NCBI GenBank assembly: GCA_016706225.1
Contig: JADJKB010000005.1
Location: 1,116,001-1,180,000, forward strand
Origin: Myxococcales bacterium
Lineage (GTDB): Bacteria; Myxococcota_A; Polyangia; Polyangiales; Polyangiaceae
Direction of reading: 5' to 3'
DNA: 64,000 nucleotides
Shown: positions 23,277 to 33,679 of the stretch, in pieces
Position numbering within the stretch: the first letter of the stretch is position 1
How the letters are laid out: each line of letters starts with the position of its first letter
The notes under the pieces: generated by a model
What the model was told of the DNA's origin: nothing
The model's database searches: none
What the model saw: only the letters and a program-made list of their open reading frames with translations
Position numbers and translations under genes: made by a program

Positions 23277-24050
23277 TCATGGCGAACGGCGCTGACGAAG
23301 CGCGTGCACGATCACGTCGGGCACGTCGCTGATCAGGGCGTCGACGCCCGCGTCGGCCAGGCGCAGGGCGTCGTGGGGTTCGTTCACCGTCCACACGTTG
23401 ACCAGCGCGCCGGCGCGCTGCCAGCGTCGGATGCGCTCGGGGGTCGCGATGGCGAGCTCCGGGTGAACGCCAACCGCGCCCAGCCGGCGAAAGGCCGGCG
23501 CCCACCTGAGCACGCGCTGTTTTGCGTGCACGAGCCACGCGGACGGTACCTCGGGCAAGAGCCAGGTGAGCGCTCGCACGAACAGCGGATCGAACGACGA
23601 GAGCAGCAGCTGTTCACGGCTGAAACGCCGCGCGCGGAGCAGCTTTGCCACGCGCCACACCAGCTGGCGTCGCTCCGTCACGTCCCGCTTCAGCTCCACG
23701 TTCAACAGGTGTCCGCCGGCCTCCGCCCAGTCGAGGACCTCGTTCAAAGTCGGGATGTGTGCGCCGCCCGCCAACTGAACGCGGCCGAGCTCGCTCGCGT
23801 CGAGCTTCTCGATGTCGCGCACGTCGCGCTGCTCCGTCACGCGCTCGAGGCTCCGGTCGTGCGCCACCACGACGCGGCCGCTGCCGTCCAACCGCACGTC
23901 GAGCTCGACCCCCGCCGCCCCCCGTTGCACCGCGAGCTCGAAGGCCTCGAGGCTATTTTCGGCCGCTTCGCGCCGCGCCCCGCGGTGACCCAGCACCAGC
24001 GGCGGAGCTCCCGGCCTGCGACGGAAACCCCGAGCCGCGGGCGGCGTCAC
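23277..24050 (-). CDS. Glycerophosphodiester phosphodiesterase
   Basis: 257 residues, TIM-barrel GDPD domain over almost the whole length. Signature VLGHRGARREAAENSLEAF carries the catalytic His and the Glu; GVELDVRLDG the metal-binding Glu/Asp; VAHD the second His. Later NVELKRD and NVWTVNEPHDALRLADAGVDALISD complete the barrel. It hydrolyses glycerophosphodiesters to glycerol-3-phosphate and alcohol. No signal peptide, so cytoplasmic (UgpQ-like). Its GTG start overlaps the stop of the DHH gene (GTGA), so the two are co-translated. Confidence 0.92.
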   Translation of the reverse strand: MTPPAARGFRRRPGAPPLVLGHRGARREAAENSLEAFELAVQRGAAGVELDVRLDGSGRVVVAHDRSLERVTEQRDVRDIEKLDASELGRVQLAGGAHIPTLNEVLDWAEAGGHLLNVELKRDVTERRQLVWRVAKLLRARRFSREQLLLSSFDPLFVRALTWLLPEVPSAWLVHAKQRVLRWAPAFRRLGAVGVHPELAIATPERIRRWQRAGALVNVWTVNEPHDALRLADAGVDALISDVPDVIVHALRQRRSP

Positions 24051-25003
24051 GCCAGCTCTTCGGCAATGGCGCGGGCGATCTCCCGCGCCCGGTCCACCTC
24101 GGCCGCCCGGAACGCGATCGCCCCGACCACCGGATGACCCCCGCCGCCGTAGCGCGCGCAGATCGCGCTGATGTCGGTGTCGAGGGGTTTGCCGCTCCAG
24201 GGGTTGTAACCGACGCTCACCTTGGCGCCGCTCTTGAGCACTCCGACCACCACCGAGTAGACCGAGTCGGGGAAGAGGGCGTACGTGACGAACTTGCCGA
24301 CGCTGTCGAGCACCGTCTCGGTCAGGTCCACGAACACGACGCGCCCCATGCGCTGACCTTTTTCCCGCACGCGCTCGACGAAGCGACCTTGTTTCTCACC
24401 CAGCGGTTTGTAGCGGTCCTCGATCAGCTGTGAGCGAGCAACCTCGGCCAGCGGTTTCTTCAAGAGCTCGGGCACCATGCGCTCGAGGAAACCATCGTCG
24501 CCGTAGTGCTCCACCACACTCACCATGCGCATGATGGGCTCGGTGCGGCTGATGGCGTGTTCGGGGGAGTCGAAGCGGGCCGAGTCCACGATGTCCGCCC
24601 AGTGCACCAGATCTGCCAGCGCTGGGTCGTTCAGCGCGAAGTGGCGCCAGGCCACGTCGGCAATGAGCTTGGTGCAGGAGCTGTAGTCCGGATCGTAGAA
24701 GTAGCGCCCGCCGGCCTTTTTCTCTTCGAATACGCCCTGGTCGTCGCTCGTCTGAAAGGCTGTGCGATGGTGATCGAAGAACCAGGTCACGTTCCCCACC
24801 GCCGAGTAGCGGTAGTCCAAGATCGCGTTCTCGTCGCCGCAGAGCAGCGTGGCATCGGCGCGAGTCTGGCCGTTGCCGTAGCCGCACGCGCGGTACACAC
24901 ACTTGCGCTTCGGGCCGCCAATCGCACCGAGCAGGCGTGTGAACACCACCGCGCTCGCCAGCCCGTCGAAGCAGTGTCCGTGTGTCGCGACGACGACCTT
25001 CAC
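24047..25003 (-). CDS. DHH/DHHA1-type phosphoesterase
   Basis: 318 residues. The N-terminus has THGHCFDGLASA (motif I, His and Asp for Mn), then AILDYRY and WFFDHHRTAF (the DHH signature). The C-terminal DHHA1 substrate domain ends with RYGGGGHPVVGA. This family cleaves phosphoanhydride or phosphodiester bonds (nanoRNA, pAp, cyclic dinucleotide products, polyphosphate). The long middle insert (~90-200) does not match RecJ, so a small-substrate enzyme is more likely; the substrate is unknown. First gene of a two-gene leftward unit with the GDPD. Confidence 0.85.
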   Translation of the reverse strand: MKVVVATHGHCFDGLASAVVFTRLLGAIGGPKRKCVYRACGYGNGQTRADATLLCGDENAILDYRYSAVGNVTWFFDHHRTAFQTSDDQGVFEEKKAGGRYFYDPDYSSCTKLIADVAWRHFALNDPALADLVHWADIVDSARFDSPEHAISRTEPIMRMVSVVEHYGDDGFLERMVPELLKKPLAEVARSQLIEDRYKPLGEKQGRFVERVREKGQRMGRVVFVDLTETVLDSVGKFVTYALFPDSVYSVVVGVLKSGAKVSVGYNPWSGKPLDTDISAICARYGGGGHPVVGAIAFRAAEVDRAREIARAIAEELA

Positions 25004-25095
25004 CCAACGCCTGTTAGCACAGGTCCTGGCACTGTGGGGTGGTGTGGGTATAGACTCCGAGCCGTCGTTTTCGGCGAACCGAGGGAGCCCCGAGC

Positions 25096-25821
25096 ATGCG
25101 ATTGATGACGTCGACCATCGTTCTCAGCCTCGCCATTGTGAGCGCAGTTGCGCTCACAAACTGCAAGAAGAAGGACTCGGGCCAGGATGCGCAGTCCGGG
25201 TTTCAACAGGGGCAGTCGGGCGGTCCATACGGAAGCGGCGGCGGTCCTGGACCCGGCCCCACTGCAGCGGCACCCGACGCGGGCAGCCCCGCACCGTGTC
25301 AGCCGGGTCAACCGTGTCAGCCCCAGCCGGGCCAGGTGCCCGCGCTCGGCAGCGTCGGCAACGACCCCAACGCGCTGCAGGCGATCATCGCCGGCGCGCT
25401 CGCCGGCGGCGCTGCGACCTTCGGGCTCCTGACGGGCGGCGAGACCTCGCAGCTCGAAGCGGGCATCAAGATGAAGGCGCAGACCGACGCCAAGGGCAAA
25501 CGGCCCGACGGACAGCTGATGACCGCCAAGTTGCAACAAGATGGCCACGCCGAGGCGATGTTCACGCTGCCGCCGAACAGCTGTTTCACCTTCGTGGGCT
25601 TCGGAAATCCCGGTGTCTTCAACTACCAGATCAACATCTTGACCGCGCCGCCGATGCCACCGCAGGTGCTCGCGCAGAGCGGCGCCGGCGGTGTGGATCC
25701 AACCGTTGGTCCCAACGACCAGTGCGTGCGAAACCCATATCCGACCGCGCTACCGGTGAAGATCGACATGCACGTGCTCAAGGGTCAGGGGCTGGTGGGC
25801 GTGCAGGCTTACAAGAAGTGA
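25096..25821 (+). CDS. Hypothetical lipoprotein with Pro/Gly-rich linker
   Basis: 241 residues. Signal peptide with lipobox ending VALTNC (Cys23) and KKKD right after. Residues ~30-85 are a Gly/Pro/Gln-rich linker containing two PCQPGQ units; residues ~110-241 form a beta-rich exported domain with Cys pairs (PPNSCFTFVGFGNPGVFNY, GPNDQCVRNPYP). I do not recognise the domain; similar small lipoproteins are frequent in myxobacteria. Divergent from the DHH gene. Confidence 0.7.
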   Translation: MRLMTSTIVLSLAIVSAVALTNCKKKDSGQDAQSGFQQGQSGGPYGSGGGPGPGPTAAAPDAGSPAPCQPGQPCQPQPGQVPALGSVGNDPNALQAIIAGALAGGAATFGLLTGGETSQLEAGIKMKAQTDAKGKRPDGQLMTAKLQQDGHAEAMFTLPPNSCFTFVGFGNPGVFNYQINILTAPPMPPQVLAQSGAGGVDPTVGPNDQCVRNPYPTALPVKIDMHVLKGQGLVGVQAYKK

Positions 25822-25873
25822 CGGGAAGCGCGGCCGCGCGCAACTGCCCGATTGGTGAGCCGATACGCGGACG

Positions 25874-26835
25874 GTGCAGCCACCTTCCGCTTTCGACGTT
25901 CTGACGGACGCCCGCCTCCCGCCGCGCGTTCGCGACCTGCCGCGTCCCCCAGCGCAGCTCTACGTGCGCGGTGAGCTGCCGCGCGGTCCGGCGGTCGCCA
26001 TCGTCGGCACACGAGCGCCCAGCCTGGATGGTGAGACGTACACCCGACACCTCGCGGGAGCGCTCGCGCGAGCCGGAGTGGCGGTGCTCTCCGGAGGCGC
26101 GGAAGGGATCGACACGGCTGCTCATCAAGGTGCCCTCGACGTGGGCGGAGTGTCCGTCGTCGTGATGCCATCGGGTTTCGAGCGGCCGTTTCCCGAGGCC
26201 AACGCCGAGTTGTTCGAGCGCGTCGTGGCCGGTGGCGGCGCCTTGGTGTCGGAACACGCACCGGACGTTGCAGCGAGCCGCACCCGCTTCTTCCCCGCAA
26301 CGCGCTGATGGCAGCGCTCGCGCATGTGGTGGTGATCAGCGAGGCGCCCTGGCGGAGCGGGGCCCTGAACGCGTCGAAACACGCTCGCGCCCTCGGGCGC
26401 ACGCTCCTGGTGGTGCCGCACGCGCCCTGGAACCGAAGAGGCGCCTGCTGGTCCGTCGAGCTCGGCCGCGGTGCCGAGCTGTGTTTGGGCCCCGACGACG
26501 TGCTCCGCCGCCTGGCTGACCGGCAGCTGCACGCCCTCGGGCGCGCGGGGGCGCCCCCGCCAGTGCCCGCGCCGGCGCCCGCCCCCGCCCGCGAGGAGAC
26601 CGAGCCGCCGAGCCTCCCGGAGCCACCACCCCCGACCCAATGGCACCCCGACCCGGACTGCCGAGCGGTGCTCCAGGCAATTTCTGGCGGCCTCCCCCAT
26701 CCCGACGAAATCGCTCAGCGAACGGGGCTCGATGTGCCGCGCGTCCAACACGCGCTCTTGACTCTGACGCTGGAAGGCGTGTTAGTAGCGGCCCCCTCCC
26801 GCCAAGGGAGAACCGTAACCCGTCGAAAGCATTGA
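25874..26835 (+). pseudogene. dprA: DNA-processing protein DprA, interrupted by a frameshift
   Basis: Two adjoining frames make one DprA. The first (25874-26308) holds the Rossmann-like core start: VAIVGTRAPSLDGETY, then LSGGAEGIDTAAHQGAL. It stops at TRFFPATR. The second frame contains the expected continuation P-R-N-A-L-MAALAHVVVISEAP, joined by a -1 shift within CCCC at 26293-26296, and ends with a C-terminal winged helix (~26640-26810). DprA loads RecA on ssDNA in natural transformation. The usual N-terminal SAM domain is absent. One missing C is enough to explain the break, so either a sequencing error or a recent mutation; without correction no full DprA is made. Confidence 0.8.
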
Positions 26836-26911
26836 TTTTTGATGCCTTCACCCCGGGGAACGGGGTTGCGCCTCCAGGTTTCGGAGCGCATGAGGAGGGG
26901 TTCAGGCTGTC

Positions 26912-29373
<2,462 letters not shown>

Positions 29374-29377
<4 letters not shown>

Positions 29378-30717
29378 CCGCGGCCGCGGAGGTCTCGATC
29401 ATCGGTGCGGGCCTCGCGGGCTGCGAGGCCGCGCTCAGTCTCGCCGCCCGCGGCATCCCGGTGCGCCTCTTCGAACAGAAGCCGGTCGCCCGCACCGAGG
29501 CGCAGTCGAGCGACTCCTTGTGTGAGCTCGTGTGCTCGAACTCGTTCCGCGGCGCGGCGCTCTCGAACGCCGTCGGCCTCTTGAAGGAGGAGATGCGACG
29601 GCTCGGCTCCCACGTGATGCAGGTCGCCGAGCTCACGAAGGTCCCCGCCGGCGGCGCGCTCGCCGTCGACCGCGAGGCCTTCGCCGCGGAGATGAGCCGG
29701 CGTGTGCGGAGCGAGCCGCGCATTCAGGTCATCGACGGGGTCATCACGAGCATGCCCGCGGCGCGGCCCTGCATCGTTGCCACCGGACCCCTCACGGGCG
29801 CGGAGCTCGCGGCGGACATCGCGCGGCGCGTCGGCAGCGAGCACCTCGCGTACTACGACGCCATTGCGCCGATCATCGACGCCGAGAGCATCGACTGGGA
29901 CAAGGTCTTCGTGGCCTCGCGTTACGGCAAGGGCGAGACCGAGGCGGACCAGCAGGCTTACGTCAACTGTCCGCTCGATCGCGAGCAATATCTCGCGTTC
30001 GTGGACGAGCTCCGGCGTGCCCAGAAGGTCGAGCCGAAGAGCTTCGAGGACGTGCGTTACTTCGAAGGTTGCCTGCCCGTCGAGGTGATGGCCGCGCGGG
30101 GTGAGCTCACCTTGCGTTTTGGTCCGATGAAGTCCGTCGGCCTCGACGACCCGCGCACCGGCCGCTGGCCCTTTGCCGTGGTCCAGTTGCGCAAGGAAGA
30201 CGCGGCCGGCAGCGCGTACAACCTGGTGGGTTTCCAGACCCGCATGACGTGGCCCGAGCAGGCGCGGGTGTTCCGCACCATCCCCGGCCTCGAGCAGGCG
30301 GAGTTCCTGCGCATGGGCTCGGTGCATCGCAACACCTTCATCTGCGCGCCGAAGTGCCTGGGCCCGACCCTCGAGCTGGTGGGTGAGCCGGGCCTGTATT
30401 TCGCGGGGCAGATCACCGGGACCGAGGGTTACGTCGAGAGCGCCGCGGGCGGCTGGCTCGCGGCCTATTTCGTCGCGGAACAACTGGCGGGGCGCACGCC
30501 CGTGCCGCCGCCGGTGACGACGGCCCACGGCGGTTTGCTCACGCACCTGTCGCGTCCCAACGCCGACTACCAACCCTCGAACATCACGTTTGCGCATCTG
30601 CCGCCACTCGAAGGCGGAAGACTCAAGAAGCGCGCGCGGTACGAAGCGCTGGCGGCGCGAGCGCTCGCAGATCTCGAGGTGTGGTGGGCGGCAGCGCAGA
30701 GCACGCGGGCGGCGTAG
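29374..30717 (+). CDS. trmFO: Methylenetetrahydrofolate-tRNA-(uracil-5-)-methyltransferase
   Basis: 447 residues from a GTG overlapping the topA stop. FAD Rossmann motif IIGAGLAGCEAALSLAARG, the family hallmark DSLCELVCSNSFRG, GPLTGAELAADI, YFEGCLPVEVMAARG, LRFGPMKSVGL and the C-terminal FAD segment QITGTEGYVESAAGGWLAA. It makes m5U54 in the T-loop of tRNAs using methylene-THF and FADH2, the folate-dependent alternative to TrmA. The topA-trmFO pair is also seen adjacent in many bacteria; here translational coupling by GTGA is direct. Confidence 0.96.
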
Positions 30718-30765
30718 GGCGTCTGGGGCAAGTCGCGCCCCAAGTCGTGTTACTCCTCCAGCGGA

Positions 30766-31656
30766 GTGTTCGTCCCCCGGCGTCTCGACAAGTACCTCAA
30801 GGACTGCACGCCGTTGTCGGTGAAGCAGGTGGAGCAAGCGCTCTCCGAGGGGCGCGTGCGAATCGAGGGCCGCGCGGCACTCGACCCGACCCCGCTGGTC
30901 TTCGACGAAGATACTGTGACCCTCGACGGCGTGGCGCTACGGCTGCGCGCCGATCACACGCATCTGATGCTGAACAAACCGCTCTCCGTCACCTCCACGG
31001 CGCGAGATCCCGAGGGGCGCGCGGATCTGAGCGGGTTTCTGCAAGCGATGCCGCCGGGGGTGTTTCCCATTGGGCGTCTCGACCGCGACACGTCGGGGTT
31101 GCTCCTGTTCACCAGCGACGGGGATCTGGCCCACGCCGTGCTGCATCCGGAGCACCACACCGACAAGATCTACTGGTTGTGGCTGAACGAGGTCGTCGAA
31201 GACCACGACCCACGCCTCGCGCAGATGCTCGAGGGCTTCGTGGTGCGGGAGCAGCACGTGCGCGCGCGGGCGATCGAGGTCCTCCACCGCACCTCGGATC
31301 TCACCGAGCTCCTGGTCACGCTGAACGAGGGAAAAAATCGGCAGATCCGCCGCATGCTGCGGGCGCTTGGCTTCCATCTGCAGGCCTTGCACCGAAGGAG
31401 CGTGGGGCCGCTCTCGCTGGGTGACCTGCCGCTGGGGCAGTGGCGAGCGCTGAGTGACGCGGAGGTGGACGCCCTCTGGACCGCGACGGGTGGGCGCGAC
31501 TTGGTGCGAGCGCGGAAGGTGGCCGCGTTGCGACTCGCACAGGGCAACGCTCGCGCCGCGGGCGCGGCGGACTTGCGGTTGGAAGCTTGGCTCGCGGGGG
31601 AGCAGGGGAGTCGGAGGAATTACAGGAAGGCGGAAGGGCGGGAGGATTTGGGGTGA
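30766..31656 (+). CDS. RsuA/RluB-family rRNA pseudouridine synthase
   Basis: 296 residues from GTG. N-terminal S4 RNA-binding domain (RRLDKYLKDCTPLSVKQVEQALSEGRV), then the catalytic domain with GRLDRDTSGLLLFTSDGDL containing the active Asp, and KNRQIRRMLRALG. It isomerises a uridine in 16S or 23S rRNA; whether RsuA-, RluB- or RluE-like cannot be fixed from sequence alone. The last ~17 residues (SRRNYRKAEGREDLG) are encoded by the start of the 60-bp repeat array, so the repeat supplies the stop codon and a basic tail. Confidence 0.9.
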   Translation: MFVPRRLDKYLKDCTPLSVKQVEQALSEGRVRIEGRAALDPTPLVFDEDTVTLDGVALRLRADHTHLMLNKPLSVTSTARDPEGRADLSGFLQAMPPGVFPIGRLDRDTSGLLLFTSDGDLAHAVLHPEHHTDKIYWLWLNEVVEDHDPRLAQMLEGFVVREQHVRARAIEVLHRTSDLTELLVTLNEGKNRQIRRMLRALGFHLQALHRRSVGPLSLGDLPLGQWRALSDAEVDALWTATGGRDLVRARKVAALRLAQGNARAAGAADLRLEAWLAGEQGSRRNYRKAEGREDLG

Positions 31657-31785
31657 GGGGAGCAGGGGAGGCAGAAAAATTACAGGAAGGCGGAAGGGCG
31701 GGAGGATTTGGGGTGAGGGGAGCAGGGGAGGCAGAAAAATTACAGGAAGGCGGAAGGGCGGGAGGATTTGGGGTGAGGGGAGCCG
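31608..31785. repeat. 60-bp G-rich tandem repeat array (three near-perfect copies)
   Basis: The 60-bp lines 31621-31680, 31681-31740 and most of 31741-31785 are almost identical, beginning TACAGGAAGGCGGAAGGGCG and including GGAGGATTTGGGGTGAGGGG. The core AATTACAGGAAG-CGGAAGGGCGG-GAGGATTTGGGG is shared with the 58-bp array at 23008-23245. The array provides the 3' end of the pseudouridine synthase gene and lies upstream of a lipoprotein gene. Confidence 0.92.
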
Positions 31786-31842
31786 TTGCTCGAGCGGGTG
31801 TCTGGTCCGAACGAGGCGACGGTGCGAAGCTGGAGCAGGCTC

Positions 31843-32337
31843 ATGCGTGCGCGAACTCGGGCAGACGTCACCCTCGCGTTCCTCCTCGCCGTGGCCGGGT
31901 GCGCGGCGCGGGAACCTGGGCCTCCGCCCGCGCGCTCCATCGTCGTCCCTGAGGCTGCGAGCGAGCCGAGCGAGCCGAGCACCGCCCCACCGCCAGCGTC
32001 CGCCTCGTCCTCCGGCGCCCGCTCGCTCGAGTGCAAGGTGCCAAGCGAACAGAGTGATCTCGAGGCCGCGAAGCGGACCTTCAGCGCCGGCGTCAACGCC
32101 TACCAAGACGGTGACTTCGCGTCGGCAGCGGACGCGTTCGCGCGTTCGTACGTCCTGTCGTGCAAGTCACCCCTCCTGCACAATCTGTCGAAAGCCGAGG
32201 AGCAGCTCGGTGACTTCGCGGCGGCGGCCCACACGCTCGAGCTGTATCTGCAGCGGGACCCGAGCGTCCCGCAGGCCGAGGACGTCCGGCGACGCATCGA
32301 CGAGTTGCGACGGCGCGCCGGGGGCCCGCAGCGCTGA
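31843..32337 (+). CDS. TPR-like lipoprotein
   Basis: The ATG at 31843 begins a clean signal peptide (RARTRADVTLAFLLAVAGC) with lipobox; an upstream in-frame ATG at 31786 would only add codons from the repeat flank. 164 residues. A Pro/Ser/Ala linker (~25-65) is followed by tetratricopeptide-like helices (AAKRTFSAGVNAYQDGDFASAADAFARSY, then a second and third helix pair), ending in a basic helix. Such proteins act as periplasmic scaffolds; the partner is unknown. Convergent with hemW, 26 bp apart. Confidence 0.68.
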   Translation: MRARTRADVTLAFLLAVAGCAAREPGPPPARSIVVPEAASEPSEPSTAPPPASASSSGARSLECKVPSEQSDLEAAKRTFSAGVNAYQDGDFASAADAFARSYVLSCKSPLLHNLSKAEEQLGDFAAAAHTLELYLQRDPSVPQAEDVRRRIDELRRRAGGPQR

Positions 32338-32363
32338 CGCCGGCGTGCCCGCCAGCGCGAGCC

Positions 32364-33620
32364 TCACATCAGCTCGCTGATCGTCCCATCCGCGAACAAC
32401 CACGCCGCCTTCGGGATCCACAGGCGCTCACCACTCTGCTCCAGCCGTCCGCACCCCACCAACCGCTCGACAGCGCGCCGTCGCTCCGGCGTCCAGGCCT
32501 CGACGCCGAGCTCCCTGGCCGCCGCACCGAAATCGAGACCTTCGGCCAGCCGAAGCCCGAGCAGGATGCGCTCGACCAGCGCGGTCTCGCCGTCAATCGG
32601 CTCGTGTTCCGGAGTGAGGGCCGAGGCGCGGCCGAGCTCGGCGGACTCCCAGCTCTCCGACAGATACCGCTCCACCGCCGGCGTGTTGCGATACCGCACA
32701 CGCTCCCCGCCCATGCTCACGGTGCCCCATGCTCCGGTGCCGAGGCCCAGGTACTCGCGCCCGATCCAGTACCCGACGTTGTGCCGTGAGCGCGCTCCGG
32801 CGCGGGCAAAATTGCTGATCTCGTAGTGCTCGAAGCCCAGTCTGCCGAGCGCCTCGTCGACCGCCAAGAACGACTCCGCAACGACGTCGTCCGGCAAGAG
32901 CGGCAGGCTGCGCTGTTTTGCGCGCCGCCCGAACTCGGTGCTCGGCTCGATGGTGAGCGCGTAGGCCGAGAGATGCTCGACCCCGAGCTCGGCGACCGTC
33001 CGGCTCTCCTCCGCGGCCTCCGCGGGGCTCTGGCCGTGCACACCGAAGATCAAATCCGCCGACACCCGCGGCACACCGGCTAGGATGGCGTCCTCGACCG
33101 CGCGCAGCCCGCCGCGCACGTCGTGCAAACGACCCAGGAACGCCAGCCGCTCGGCGTTCAAGCTCTGCACCCCGAGGCTCACGCGATTGACGCCTTCATC
33201 AATCAGCGCCCGGGCTCGCTCGCGGTCGAAGCTGGTCGGGTTGCACTCGACGGTGATCTCGACGTCGTCCGCCACCTCGAAGGCCTCGCGGATTTTCCCC
33301 AGCACCCGCCCGAGCTGTCGCGGCTCCCACAGACTCGGGGTTCCGCCTCCGAAAAATACACTCTCGAGCCGGCGCGGCCCCAGCTCCGGCCGCCGGCGCC
33401 CGAGCTCGTCGATGACGGCGCTGGCGTAGTCCTGGTGGGGGAGGGCTTGCGGAACGCCCGCGATGCTCAAGAAATCACAGTACGGACACTTCTTGAGACA
33501 CCAGGGGAAGTGCACGTACACACCGAGTGAGCTGAGCTGATCCGCCGCGCTCGCGCGTCCTTGTTCTGGAGTTCCGATCAGCGCAGGCCCTGGAAAACGC
33601 CCGGGTTTTGCGAGCGACAT
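32364..33620 (-). CDS. hemW: HemW-like radical SAM heme chaperone
   Basis: 418 residues. Radical SAM cluster motif HFPWCLKKCPYCDF (CxxxCxxC) at ~45, GGGTPSLW and VECNPTSF of the SAM-binding barrel, SLGVQSLN, and the HemW-specific HNVGYW (HNxxYW) near residue 285. HemW binds heme and delivers it to respiratory enzymes; it is often misnamed oxygen-independent coproporphyrinogen oxidase. The C-terminal domain ends in a short winged-helix-like part. About 60 bp separate it from the divergent rel gene. Confidence 0.92.
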   Translation of the reverse strand: MSLAKPGRFPGPALIGTPEQGRASAADQLSSLGVYVHFPWCLKKCPYCDFLSIAGVPQALPHQDYASAVIDELGRRRPELGPRRLESVFFGGGTPSLWEPRQLGRVLGKIREAFEVADDVEITVECNPTSFDRERARALIDEGVNRVSLGVQSLNAERLAFLGRLHDVRGGLRAVEDAILAGVPRVSADLIFGVHGQSPAEAAEESRTVAELGVEHLSAYALTIEPSTEFGRRAKQRSLPLLPDDVVAESFLAVDEALGRLGFEHYEISNFARAGARSRHNVGYWIGREYLGLGTGAWGTVSMGGERVRYRNTPAVERYLSESWESAELGRASALTPEHEPIDGETALVERILLGLRLAEGLDFGAAARELGVEAWTPERRRAVERLVGCGRLEQSGERLWIPKAAWLFADGTISELM

Positions 33621-33679
33621 GCCGTAGTGATACCTTCCATGCGGCCAAGCTCAGCGCTTGGCAGTTTTTTCTCGCCACC

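Noticed and set aside
26290..26310. Programmed frameshift in dprA
   Set aside because: CCCC is a plain homopolymer without a recognised slippery heptamer or following stimulatory structure; simple indel is the easier explanation.
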